This document shows positions 43,799-51,625 of a DNA stretch of 64,000 nt, piece by piece; positions within the stretch are counted from its first letter, which is position 1; every line of letters starts with the position of its first letter. Both the position numbers and the translations under genes were made by a program. The stretch is from Tessaracoccus caeni (lineage in GTDB: Bacteria > Actinomycetota > Actinomycetes > Propionibacteriales > Propionibacteriaceae). The notes under the pieces were generated by a model. That model was not told where the DNA came from, did no database searches, and worked only from the letters and a program-made list of their open reading frames with translations. The DNA lies in the NCBI RefSeq assembly GCF_029211185.1, contig NZ_JARGDO010000001.1, forward strand, positions 345,414 through 409,413, given 5' to 3'.

Positions 43799-45226
43799 TC
43801 AGGCGACAGGAACCGCGACGGTGACGCTCGCGACCACCTGACCGCCCACGCCTTCGACGGTGACGCCATCGCCGGCTGCGACGTCGACCACGCTGCTGAG
43901 CGTCGCCAGGCCGTCGTCGGCGAAGATCTCGACCGAGTTCACGTCCGCCCACAGGGTGAGCTGGATCAGAGAGCCACCGGAAGTGGGCATCATCTGCATG
44001 GCCCGGAAGCTGTCGGGGAACTGGGGGCCGACGGCCGAGCGATCGAGCGTGACCTCGCCGGTGCCGCGGTCGTAGCCGAGCACGACGCCGCCGTATCCGT
44101 CGGCATCATGTCGCAGTCGGACGCGAGCGCCCGTGGCGTCGCCAAGATCGAGCGTGATCTCAACTAGAGCGCACTCAGGCACCGACAGGGGCAGCCGCGT
44201 AGGGGCAGCCCCGACGGGCTCCCTGGCGTCGGCCACCGTCTCCACCTCAGGCGCGATGGGGGTCTGACGCAGCGCGACGCGCCCGTCGACGGAAGCCAGC
44301 GACAACCGGCGCGCCAACGTCATGGTGCCCCGACGCGGCTCCTCCGGAATCACCGGCAGCTCCCGGCCGTAGATCCAGTTGCACATCCACCCGATCAAGG
44401 TGCGCTGCTCGTCGGGCAGCCCGAAGAAGGTGACGCCCGCGTAGTTGTCGCGACCGTAGTCCAGCTGGGTGGAGCCGCCGTCGGGAACGAAGGTCGTCCC
44501 GTCGAACGATCCGACGAAGTAGATGCTGCCGAAACCGCCCACCACTGGCGCCATGCCGAGGCTGATGATCAGCACCCACTTCTCCACCCCGTCCACGACG
44601 AGGGGGAACAGGTCCGGGCATTCCCAGATGCCCTCGCCGACCTCGGGGGCGGCGAACTCCGACAGCAGGCTCCACTCCCGCAGGTCGTCGGAGCGGTAGA
44701 ACACGACGCGCTGCTGGACGGCTTCGACGGCGGCCAGCACCCAGTACTCCCCCGCCTCGCCGCGGTAGCGCAGCACCTTCGGGTCGCGGAAGTCGCCCGA
44801 TTGACGATCGAGCACGGGGTTGCCCTCGTAGTCGGTCCAGGTGTATCCGCCGTCGTGGCTGTAAGCGATGGCCTGCGCCTGGTGCCGGCGGTTCGGCGCG
44901 TGCGCGGTGTAGAAGGCGAGGAGGGCAGGTCCGAAGCCGGCCACGCCGTTCTCATCCCACACGATCGATCCGGAGTAGACCTCGCGCTCGTCGTCGTAGC
45001 GCAGGGCGACGGGGTGCTCGTCCCAGGTGACCAGGTCGGCGCTGGAGGCGTGGCCCCAGCTCATGTATCCGTGGTCGCAGCCGTTGGGGTTGTACTGGTA
45101 GTACAAGTGGTAGCGCCCCTCGTGGAAGACGAGTCCGTTGGGGTCGTTCATCCAGTTGCGTTGCGGCGAGAAATGGATGCGCGGCATGCCGCCGAAGACG
45201 GCGAGGCGGGCGGGCGCGGTAGTCAC
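43799..45226 (-). CDS. GH32 beta-fructosidase
   Basis: Cleaves terminal fructose from sucrose, inulin- or levan-type oligosaccharides. The protein has 475 residues. The nucleophile is Asp28 in WMNDPNG, the stabilising Asp is in FRDPK near 147 and the acid/base Glu is in ECPDLF near 198. A C-terminal beta-sandwich domain follows from about 330. There is no signal peptide, so it acts on imported sugar. The start is GTG 45226. It is next to the sugar ABC operon and LacI gene, which together suggest fructo-oligosaccharide use. Confidence 0.92.
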   Translation of the reverse strand: MTTAPARLAVFGGMPRIHFSPQRNWMNDPNGLVFHEGRYHLYYQYNPNGCDHGYMSWGHASSADLVTWDEHPVALRYDDEREVYSGSIVWDENGVAGFGPALLAFYTAHAPNRRHQAQAIAYSHDGGYTWTDYEGNPVLDRQSGDFRDPKVLRYRGEAGEYWVLAAVEAVQQRVVFYRSDDLREWSLLSEFAAPEVGEGIWECPDLFPLVVDGVEKWVLIISLGMAPVVGGFGSIYFVGSFDGTTFVPDGGSTQLDYGRDNYAGVTFFGLPDEQRTLIGWMCNWIYGRELPVIPEEPRRGTMTLARRLSLASVDGRVALRQTPIAPEVETVADAREPVGAAPTRLPLSVPECALVEITLDLGDATGARVRLRHDADGYGGVVLGYDRGTGEVTLDRSAVGPQFPDSFRAMQMMPTSGGSLIQLTLWADVNSVEIFADDGLATLSSVVDVAAGDGVTVEGVGGQVVASVTVAVPVA

Positions 45227-45318
45227 AATGACCTACTTTCGATGTCGCGAGGAAGAGGTAAGACCAGGATCGGGCGATTGCGGAGCGAGCCTACCCGAAT
45301 GGCGTCGGGTCAAATGAC

Positions 45319-45351
45319 GGACCCGGCCGGCGCGAGCCGCCGACCGGGTCC
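45319..45351. terminator. GC-rich hairpin, probable terminator of the sugar ABC operon
   Basis: GGACCCGG at 45319-45326 pairs with CCGGGTCC at 45344-45351, with an inner CGGC/GCCG helix and GCGA loop. It has no T-run, as is common in high-GC actinobacteria. Confidence 0.5.
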
Positions 45352-45372
45352 TGTACTAGGGGTGGGTTAGAG

Positions 45373-45526
45373 GTTCCGCAGGTAGGTGGTGCCGTAGCGA
45401 GGACGTGCTGGATGGATGACATGGCAAGACGGAGAACGAAACTGCCATTGGACATGCCAGTGAGTTCGACAACGAAGCCAGGTCGCCATCCAGTGCGCCG
45501 CAGTAGGTGCCACCTGCCTGCGGAAT
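45373..45526 (+). ncRNA. Candidate structured non-coding RNA
   Basis: As plus-strand RNA, 45374-45393 pairs with 45506-45525 over 20 bp, with three G-U pairs and no mismatch. 45404-45415 pairs with 45486-45497 over 12 bp with two G-U pairs, and 45418-45425 with 45477-45484 over 8 bp with one mismatch. A small TTCG-ACAA-CGAA hairpin lies at 45465-45476. All five wobble pairs would be A-C mismatches in a minus-strand transcript, so the plus strand is favoured. The outer stem is followed by AATCTCTTATTT, which could end transcription. It matches no RNA family I recognise. A DNA inverted repeat without RNA function is the alternative. Confidence 0.4.
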
Positions 45527-45529
45527 CTC

Positions 45530-46363
45530 TTATTTGCCCGCGCCGGCCGTGAGGCCTTCGCGAAGCGGGTTCTGCCCGAAGATGAACACGATCAGAGCCG
45601 GGATCATCGAGAGCACGACACCGGCGAGCACCGTCGAGACGCTGCCCGTGCCGAGGTTGCCCTGGAGCGACACCAAGCCGAGCGGCAGGGTGAAGTTCTG
45701 CTCGCTGATGGTCATGATCAGCGGGCGGAAGAACTCGTTCCAGTGGTAGTTGAACGCCAGGATCCCGACGATCGCCAGGCCAGGAGTCGCCAACGGCATG
45801 TAAATGCTGAAGAACGTCTTCCAGGGGCCCGCGCCGTCGATCTCCGCGGCCTCGCCCAGCTCAGCCGGCAGGCCCATGAAGTACTGCCTCATGAGGAAGG
45901 TGCCGAACGCGGTGGGCAGAGCGGGGATGATCAGCGCCAGGAGCGTGTCGGCCAGGCCCATTCCGCGGATCAACATGAAGACGGGCACGATCGTCACCTG
46001 CATCGGCACCATCATGGTGGCGAGCACAAGGCCGAACAACAGGTTCTTGGCCTTGAACTGGAACCGCGCGAACACGTAGCCCGCCATGGCGGCGCTCAGC
46101 ATCTGTCCGACGGCGACGAGCAACGTCACCAGGGCGCTGTTCCAGAAGAACAGCCAGAACGGAACCCGGTCGAAGACGTCCTGGAACGCCGAGAACCCGA
46201 CCATGGTCTTGCCGGTCTCCACGTCGGTGGGTGTGAGCGCCGTGTAGGCCGTCCACACCATCGGGCCGAGCGTCAGGAACGCGCCGATGGCGAGAAGGAG
46301 GTACTTGCCGACCTTGCCCAGCTTGAGCGCGGGCGATTTCTTGTCTACTGCTTCGATTGACAT
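45530..46363 (-). CDS. Carbohydrate ABC transporter permease (MalG type)
   Basis: Membrane subunit of a binding-protein-dependent sugar importer (CUT1 class). The 277 residues form six helices, with the ATPase-contact EAA loop GEAAEIDGAGPWKTF. The ATG 46363 (MSIEAVDKK) follows GAGGGG by about 6 bases. It is the last gene of the SBP-permease-permease operon. No ATPase gene is present, so a shared MsiK-type ATPase encoded elsewhere probably energises it. Confidence 0.92.
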   Translation of the reverse strand: MSIEAVDKKSPALKLGKVGKYLLLAIGAFLTLGPMVWTAYTALTPTDVETGKTMVGFSAFQDVFDRVPFWLFFWNSALVTLLVAVGQMLSAAMAGYVFARFQFKAKNLLFGLVLATMMVPMQVTIVPVFMLIRGMGLADTLLALIIPALPTAFGTFLMRQYFMGLPAELGEAAEIDGAGPWKTFFSIYMPLATPGLAIVGILAFNYHWNEFFRPLIMTISEQNFTLPLGLVSLQGNLGTGSVSTVLAGVVLSMIPALIVFIFGQNPLREGLTAGAGK

Positions 46364-46373
46364 GTCGGACCCC

Positions 46374-47291
46374 TCACCCGTAGAAGACGTAACGCTGGCT
46401 GAGCTTGAACTGGACCGCCGTGACAACCATGATCAGCAGCGTCAGCACGATGCCGATGGCGGAGGCGCCACCGAAATCGAGCTGCCGGAAGGCCGATTCG
46501 TAGATCACCATCACTGCGGTTCGCGTCTCGTCACCGGGCCCGCCACGGGTGAGAACCCACGGCTGGTCGAAGATCTGCAGCGCGTTGATGATCGCCATCA
46601 CCGACGCGACCAGCGTGGTGGGGCTGATCAGCGGGATGGTGATGTGACGGAACTGGGACCAGCCCGTCGCCCCATCGATCGACGATGCCTCGTAGACCTC
46701 CTTCGGGATGCCCGCGATGCCGCCGATGAACAGCAGGAACGTCAGGCCGAAGTTCTGCCACACGTAGACGATCAGCACGACGACCTTGGCACCGAAACCG
46801 GTGGTCAGCCACCCGATGGGGGCGACGCCGAACCAGCCGAGGAAGTGGTTGATCAGGCCGAACTCCTGGTTGAACAGGTAGCTCATGATCAACGACACCG
46901 ACGCGGCCGACAGGATCAGCGGGAAGAACAGCGCCGAACGGAAGAAGTTGCGCAACCAGCCCGGCATCTTGGACTGGACGAGCAGCGCCAGCATCAGCGC
47001 CACGAGCAACTGGATGACCACCGCGACGGCGACGAAGCCGATCGTGTTGAGGAACGACACCCGGATGGTCGGGTTGGTCGCCATCTGCGCGAAGTTGTCG
47101 AAGCCGACGAACTCGGGCGAGGTGATGATGTCCCAGCGGAAGAAGGCCAGGACCGTGGACCCGATGATCGGCACGAAGCTGAATAGGCCGAGGCCCACCA
47201 GGGTCGGCGCGAGGAACACCCAGATCAGCTTGCCGTTCTTACGCGACAGCGCGTCACGCTTGGGACGGTTGTTGGTTGCAGTCGCAGACAT
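46374..47291 (-). CDS. Carbohydrate ABC transporter permease (MalF type)
   Basis: Partner permease of the same importer, 305 residues with six helices and EAA loop YEASSIDGATGWSQF. The N-terminus is hydrophilic (RPKRDALSRKNGK). Its start ATG shares one base with the stop codon of the binding-protein gene, and it ends 10 bp before the MalG-type gene. Confidence 0.92.
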   Translation of the reverse strand: MSATATNNRPKRDALSRKNGKLIWVFLAPTLVGLGLFSFVPIIGSTVLAFFRWDIITSPEFVGFDNFAQMATNPTIRVSFLNTIGFVAVAVVIQLLVALMLALLVQSKMPGWLRNFFRSALFFPLILSAASVSLIMSYLFNQEFGLINHFLGWFGVAPIGWLTTGFGAKVVVLIVYVWQNFGLTFLLFIGGIAGIPKEVYEASSIDGATGWSQFRHITIPLISPTTLVASVMAIINALQIFDQPWVLTRGGPGDETRTAVMVIYESAFRQLDFGGASAIGIVLTLLIMVVTAVQFKLSQRYVFYG

Positions 47292-48673
47292 CAGCGTCCT
47301 CCCAATGCGATCTCAAGGTCACGCTGCATGGTGTCCAGACCACGCTTCACGCCGGCCTTGCCGTTGGTGATCGTCGAAACGACGTTCTTGACCAGAGCCG
47401 ATTCGACCGCCGCCTGCTGCGGCGGGGCCGGCATGGGGCCCGTGGTCGGGAACTTCTCGAGCGTGTCGTAGAAGACCTGCCAGTGCTTGGGACCGATGCC
47501 CGCACCGTAGAGCTTGTCGTTGAGCGACTTGCGTGGGAGCGACGAATCCGGCTTGGGATGTGCGATCGACATTCCCTCGACGGAGACGCAGTACTTGATC
47601 CACTGCCACGCCTCTTCCTTGCGCTCCGATGTCTCCATCATCGCGTAGCCGCCGGCACCGAACTGGTGACGCTGGCTGCGCATCTTCGGGAAGAAGGTGA
47701 CGTCGTAGTCCTCATTCGCGAAGCCCGCGTCATGGAGGCCCTGCGCCCAGAAGCCGCCGGCCGCCGTCATGCCGACCGATCCCCGCGAGAACAGCGCGAC
47801 GAGCTCGTTGCCGCCACCCTGGGCCGGATTGGCGGCGAGCCGCTCCTCCACCAGAGCCTGCAGCACCTCGAAGGTCTCGACCGTGCGCTCATTCGTCGCG
47901 TTGGCGCCCTCCCAGAGGTAGCCACCGCCGCGCGGGGTCTCATTCGGGTAGAACTTCTCCCACAGCCACTCGCCACCGGGAGCCTTCTCCTCGGTGACGA
48001 AGCTGGCGTCGTTGATGTAGAGCCACGGAACCACGCCGCCCCAGAGCCGGTTGTTCCAGAAGTACGGAAGGAAGGTTCCCTCCGCGCCGTCCTTCATGGC
48101 CCTGGCCAGGGTGAAGAAATCGTCGATGGTCCAGTTGTCATCGGGCCTGCCCATGCCGGAGCGCTCCAGCGCCTTCGTGTTGTAGAACACGTTCGCGGCG
48201 TTGAAGTTGTCCGGCAACTGGAACAGGTTGCCCTTGTACATGAACGCTTCGATGAGCGATGGGTGCACGTCGTCGAAGTACTCGTGCATATCGGCAGCGT
48301 CCCGCTGGACGAACTCGTCGATGGGGTAGGCCATCCGCGAGGCGAAGAGCTGCGTGCCCTCCGTCGCGACGGTCACGACATCCGGCGGGGTGCCTGCCGC
48401 GATCATGGTCAGGATCTTGGCGAAGTAATCGCCCCAGTCCTGCCCTTGGATGGCCACGAGCCTGACGGCAATATTGGGGTGCAGTGCCCGGAAGCCGTCG
48501 ACAAGCCCCTGGCGCGCTGCCGCGTCCTGTTGCGTGCCGAAAAGCGCGATGGTCAGCGCTTCGTCACGGCGCCCGGGAATATCGCCTCCCGTGAGCCGTG
48601 GCCAGGAAATCGCTGTTCCAATCGCACCCAGCCCGGCCAGTCCTATGACTGCCCTGCGACCTAGGTCAACCAC
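47291..48673 (-). CDS. Extracellular sugar-binding protein
   Basis: Solute-binding protein of the CUT1-type importer, 460 residues. The GTG 48673 start has GGAGG upstream; a longer frame reaches 48727 without a ribosome site. The N-terminus LGRRAVIGLAGLGAIGTA has twin Arg and a hydrophobic core but no lipobox Cys, so export by the Tat route is possible. The family fold is evident from TIALFGTQQDAAARQGLVDGF and AAGTPPDVVTVATEG. The sugar is probably the substrate of the nearby GH32 enzyme. Confidence 0.88.
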   Translation of the reverse strand: MVDLGRRAVIGLAGLGAIGTAISWPRLTGGDIPGRRDEALTIALFGTQQDAAARQGLVDGFRALHPNIAVRLVAIQGQDWGDYFAKILTMIAAGTPPDVVTVATEGTQLFASRMAYPIDEFVQRDAADMHEYFDDVHPSLIEAFMYKGNLFQLPDNFNAANVFYNTKALERSGMGRPDDNWTIDDFFTLARAMKDGAEGTFLPYFWNNRLWGGVVPWLYINDASFVTEEKAPGGEWLWEKFYPNETPRGGGYLWEGANATNERTVETFEVLQALVEERLAANPAQGGGNELVALFSRGSVGMTAAGGFWAQGLHDAGFANEDYDVTFFPKMRSQRHQFGAGGYAMMETSERKEEAWQWIKYCVSVEGMSIAHPKPDSSLPRKSLNDKLYGAGIGPKHWQVFYDTLEKFPTTGPMPAPPQQAAVESALVKNVVSTITNGKAGVKRGLDTMQRDLEIALGGR

Positions 48674-48729
48674 CTTGTTGCCTCCTTCGTTGGAGAACCG
48701 GCCCTGGTGAGCCGGTAGTGAGGCCAAAC

Positions 48730-48745
48730 GCTAAATGCATTCAGC
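48730..48745. promoter_or_regulatory. Candidate LacI-family operator
   Basis: GCTAAATGCATTCAGC is a 16-bp near-palindrome (one mismatched pair) between the divergent binding-protein and LacI genes, 57 bp before the former. Its centre is GC, not the CG usual for LacI-family sites. Confidence 0.45.
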
Positions 48746-48859
48746 ACGACGAACCTAACAGCTGTGAGTGCCTCGGTCAACCGTTTTCTGAACACGTCGG
48801 CGTTGTGCTTGCCGCCCTGCGTAGGCTGTGCGGAAACGACCAGCGACGAGGGGGGTGCC

Positions 48860-49879
48860 ATGCCAGGGACCAACCGTCGCCCGACGCTGGCCGACGTGGC
48901 CGCCGCCTCCGGCATGTCCAAGTCGGCGGTCAGCATGATCTTGAACGAACGGCCCGGCTCCCGCCTGTCCCCCGAAGCCACCGCGCGGGTGAAGGAAGCG
49001 GCGGAGTCACTCGGCTATCGCGCCAACCCGGCGGCGCAGAGCCTTCGCTGGGGCAAGACCCGCACCATCGGTTTCGTCTCCGACATGGTGACGGTGACCC
49101 GTTTCGCCTCGGGCATGATCAACGGCGCGCTCCAGGTGGCGCGCTCGCACGACCACACCGTGCTGATCGCCGAGACGGAGGGCGAGCACGACCGGATCCA
49201 AGAAGAGATCGTCTCGATGGTGGACCGGCGCGTCGACGGGATCGTCGTGGCGCTGATGGCCGCGCGGCTGATCGACGTGCCCAAGATTCCGAAGGACGTG
49301 CCCCTGGTCATCGTGAACGGGCTCACGGCCAGCGACCATCCCAGCGTGCTCCCGGAGGAATACAACGCCGGTCACAGCGTCGCCTCGGCTCTCATCCATG
49401 CCGGCCACACGCGCATCGGCATCATCGGCGACCTTCCGTCGGTGGCCGACAATCTGCGGGCCTCCGCCGCCATCCCCGAGCGCTTCCGCGGCATCGACGA
49501 CGCGCTGGGCTCTGCCGGAATCCTCGCGGAGCGGGTTGCCGTGCCGCACTGGACCCCAGGGATCGGCTACGAGAAGGCTCTTCACCTGCTCGGAGAGCAC
49601 CCCGAACTCACGGCCATCATCGCCGCCAACGACAGCATCGCCTTCGGCATCTACCAGGCCGCACACCGCCTGGGCGTCGACATTCCCGGCGATCTCTCGA
49701 TCGTCTCGTTCGACGACGAGGAGTTGGCCAGCTATCTGCGCCCCGGACTCACCACCGCACGCCTGCCCTACAAGAAGATGGCCCAGATCGGCATGGACAT
49801 GGTGCTCGGCCACCGCGATCTGGCGCACGAGCTGGTCCCCATGCCGTTGGTCACCCGCGACTCGGTGCGCACCCTCTGA
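48860..49879 (+). CDS. LacI-family transcriptional regulator
   Basis: Sugar-responsive regulator, 339 residues. The N-terminal HTH is TLADVAAASGMSKSAVSMIL followed by the hinge ANPAAQSLR, and the sugar-binding domain follows (TIGFVSDMVTVTRFASGM). ATG 48860 (MPGTNRRPTLADVA) has GAGGGGGG upstream; the open frame to 48764 lacks support. It is divergent from the sugar importer operon and probably represses it together with the GH32 gene. Confidence 0.92.
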   Translation: MPGTNRRPTLADVAAASGMSKSAVSMILNERPGSRLSPEATARVKEAAESLGYRANPAAQSLRWGKTRTIGFVSDMVTVTRFASGMINGALQVARSHDHTVLIAETEGEHDRIQEEIVSMVDRRVDGIVVALMAARLIDVPKIPKDVPLVIVNGLTASDHPSVLPEEYNAGHSVASALIHAGHTRIGIIGDLPSVADNLRASAAIPERFRGIDDALGSAGILAERVAVPHWTPGIGYEKALHLLGEHPELTAIIAANDSIAFGIYQAAHRLGVDIPGDLSIVSFDDEELASYLRPGLTTARLPYKKMAQIGMDMVLGHRDLAHELVPMPLVTRDSVRTL

Positions 49880-49897
49880 AACCAGCCGCCCCCAGCG

Positions 49898-51625
49898 CTA
49901 TCTCGCGCGCCATGCCGCCCACAGCTGAGCGTAGGTGCCGCCGTCGGCGAGCAGTTCGTCGTGCGTGCCGGCCTCGACGATGCGCCCGGCCTCCATGACG
50001 ACGATCCGGTCGCAGCCGGCGGCCTGCGAGAGCCGGTGCGCGATCACGAGGCCCGTGCGTCCGGCGAGCACCGCCTCGGACGCCCGGTCGAGCTGCCCGG
50101 CGTGCGCGGAACCCGCCTCTGCGGTGGCTTCGTCGAGGATCGCGAGATCGGGGTCGGCGAGGAGCAGACGAGCGAGTGCCACCTGCTGCGCCTGCGCGTC
50201 GGTGAGGGTGTGGCCCCCGAGCCCGACGACGGTGTCCAGCCCGTCGGGGACGACATCGAGGATCGCCGCGGCACCGGTGGCCTCCATCGCCGCACGGATC
50301 TCACCATCGGACGCCTCGGGTGCGGCGAGGGTGAGGTTGTCGCGGAGGGTGCCCGCGAACACGTGCACCTCTTGAGTGATCACCACGGTGCGGCCGGGCC
50401 GGGCCACGGTCCCCGAGTCAGGCGGATGGATGCCGGCGAGCACGGCGGCCAGCGTGGTCTTACCTGCTCCTGAGGCACCGACCACCGCGACGTGCTCGCC
50501 GGGCGCGATGTCGAGCGTGACGCCGTCGAGCACCCGGGGACCATCGCCATAGCGAAAACCGATGTCGTGGAGGCGAACGGCCACGCCCGGGGCGGCAGGC
50601 ATCGCCGGTTCTTCCGCGGTATCCGGGATGGTGACCACGCCGATCATCCGGTTCAGCGACGCGAGGGCGGACTGCAGCGTGTCTATGACGAACATCAGCT
50701 GGTTGACCGGCCCGAGGAGGCGCAGCACGAGCAGCATCGCGGTGGTCGCACCGCCGACGGTCGACGCGCCGCGATCGATGAGGACGAAGCCCACCACCAG
50801 CACCGAGACCAGACTCAGGCACTCGCCCACGTTCAGGCGCGCGTTGAGCATGCTCTGCACGGTGCGCGCCCTCAGCGACCGCACGGCGACGGCCCACGAC
50901 GCGGTCATCACGGAGCGGTGCCGCTGCGCTCCCAGCCCGAAACCGAGCACGGTGGCAAAGCCGCGCTGGGACTCGAGGATCTGCTGCGCCCGAGCGCTCA
51001 TCGCTTCGCGCTCCGCTCGATACGCCTGCGGTCCGACGCGCAGGTACCACCGCATCGCGAGCGCGTAGACGGGCAGCACGACGGCGAACGCGGACGCGTA
51101 CGGCCATTCCAAAGCCGCGAGCCCGCCGAGTGAGACGACGATGGTGAAGACGGTGACGCCGAGCACCGGGATCACCGTGGGCGCCGCGTCGGCGACGGCG
51201 GTGACGTCGTCGCTGGATCGGGAGATCAGATCCCCGGTGCCGGCCCGCTCGACGAGGTGCTGCGGAAGCACCATGGCGCGCCTGACGAGTTGCTCCCGCA
51301 GCGTAGCGAGCATGGCGTGGTAGGCGCGAGTGGCGAGCACGATCGTCGCTGCGGTGCCGAGCGCGCCGAGCAGCGCCGAGGCCAGCATCACCGCCGTGAC
51401 CGTCAGCACGGTGCCCATATCGGCGGCCCCCTCCCGCACCCGATCGACGAGATACCCCACGGCCACCGGCGGGAGGAGATCGACCGTGGTGCTGAGGACG
51501 CCCAGCGCCCCGACGGCGGCGAGCCTGGCCCGGTATCCGCGGGTGAGCCGCCAGACCTCGACCGCCGTCTCCCGCGCCCCGGCGACGGGCAGCGCGTGAT
51601 CCGTCGTCCCCGATGCCCCGCTCAT
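49898..51625 (-). CDS. ABC transporter half-subunit with intact Walker motifs
   Basis: Fused membrane/ATPase half-transporter, 575 residues: six helices in about 30-310, nucleotide domain from about 340. Walker A is GASGAGKTT, Walker B LAILDEATAEA and the switch His is in VIAHRLS. The signature reads LTDAQAQQ instead of LSGGQ. Its partner at 51622 has the reverse pattern, so the two form one heterodimer. In this iron cluster the closest functional model is the mycobacterial IrtAB pair, an exporter-fold siderophore importer, but export is possible. It overlaps the partner by 4 bp. Confidence 0.88.
   Translation of the reverse strand: MSGASGTTDHALPVAGARETAVEVWRLTRGYRARLAAVGALGVLSTTVDLLPPVAVGYLVDRVREGAADMGTVLTVTAVMLASALLGALGTAATIVLATRAYHAMLATLREQLVRRAMVLPQHLVERAGTGDLISRSSDDVTAVADAAPTVIPVLGVTVFTIVVSLGGLAALEWPYASAFAVVLPVYALAMRWYLRVGPQAYRAEREAMSARAQQILESQRGFATVLGFGLGAQRHRSVMTASWAVAVRSLRARTVQSMLNARLNVGECLSLVSVLVVGFVLIDRGASTVGGATTAMLLVLRLLGPVNQLMFVIDTLQSALASLNRMIGVVTIPDTAEEPAMPAAPGVAVRLHDIGFRYGDGPRVLDGVTLDIAPGEHVAVVGASGAGKTTLAAVLAGIHPPDSGTVARPGRTVVITQEVHVFAGTLRDNLTLAAPEASDGEIRAAMEATGAAAILDVVPDGLDTVVGLGGHTLTDAQAQQVALARLLLADPDLAILDEATAEAGSAHAGQLDRASEAVLAGRTGLVIAHRLSQAAGCDRIVVMEAGRIVEAGTHDELLADGGTYAQLWAAWRAR

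Larger units (their letters stand above)
45227..45529. other. 303-bp intergenic region between the GH32 and permease genes
   Basis: No protein gene is seen. It holds the upstream region of the GH32 gene (45227-45318), a GC-rich terminator hairpin at 45319-45351 and the candidate structured RNA at 45373-45526. Confidence 0.8.

Noticed and set aside
45464-45470. tRNA-like T-loop GTTCGAC inside the candidate RNA
   Set aside because: There is no 7-bp acceptor stem, anticodon arm or CCA at fitting distances, so it is not a tRNA or tmRNA.
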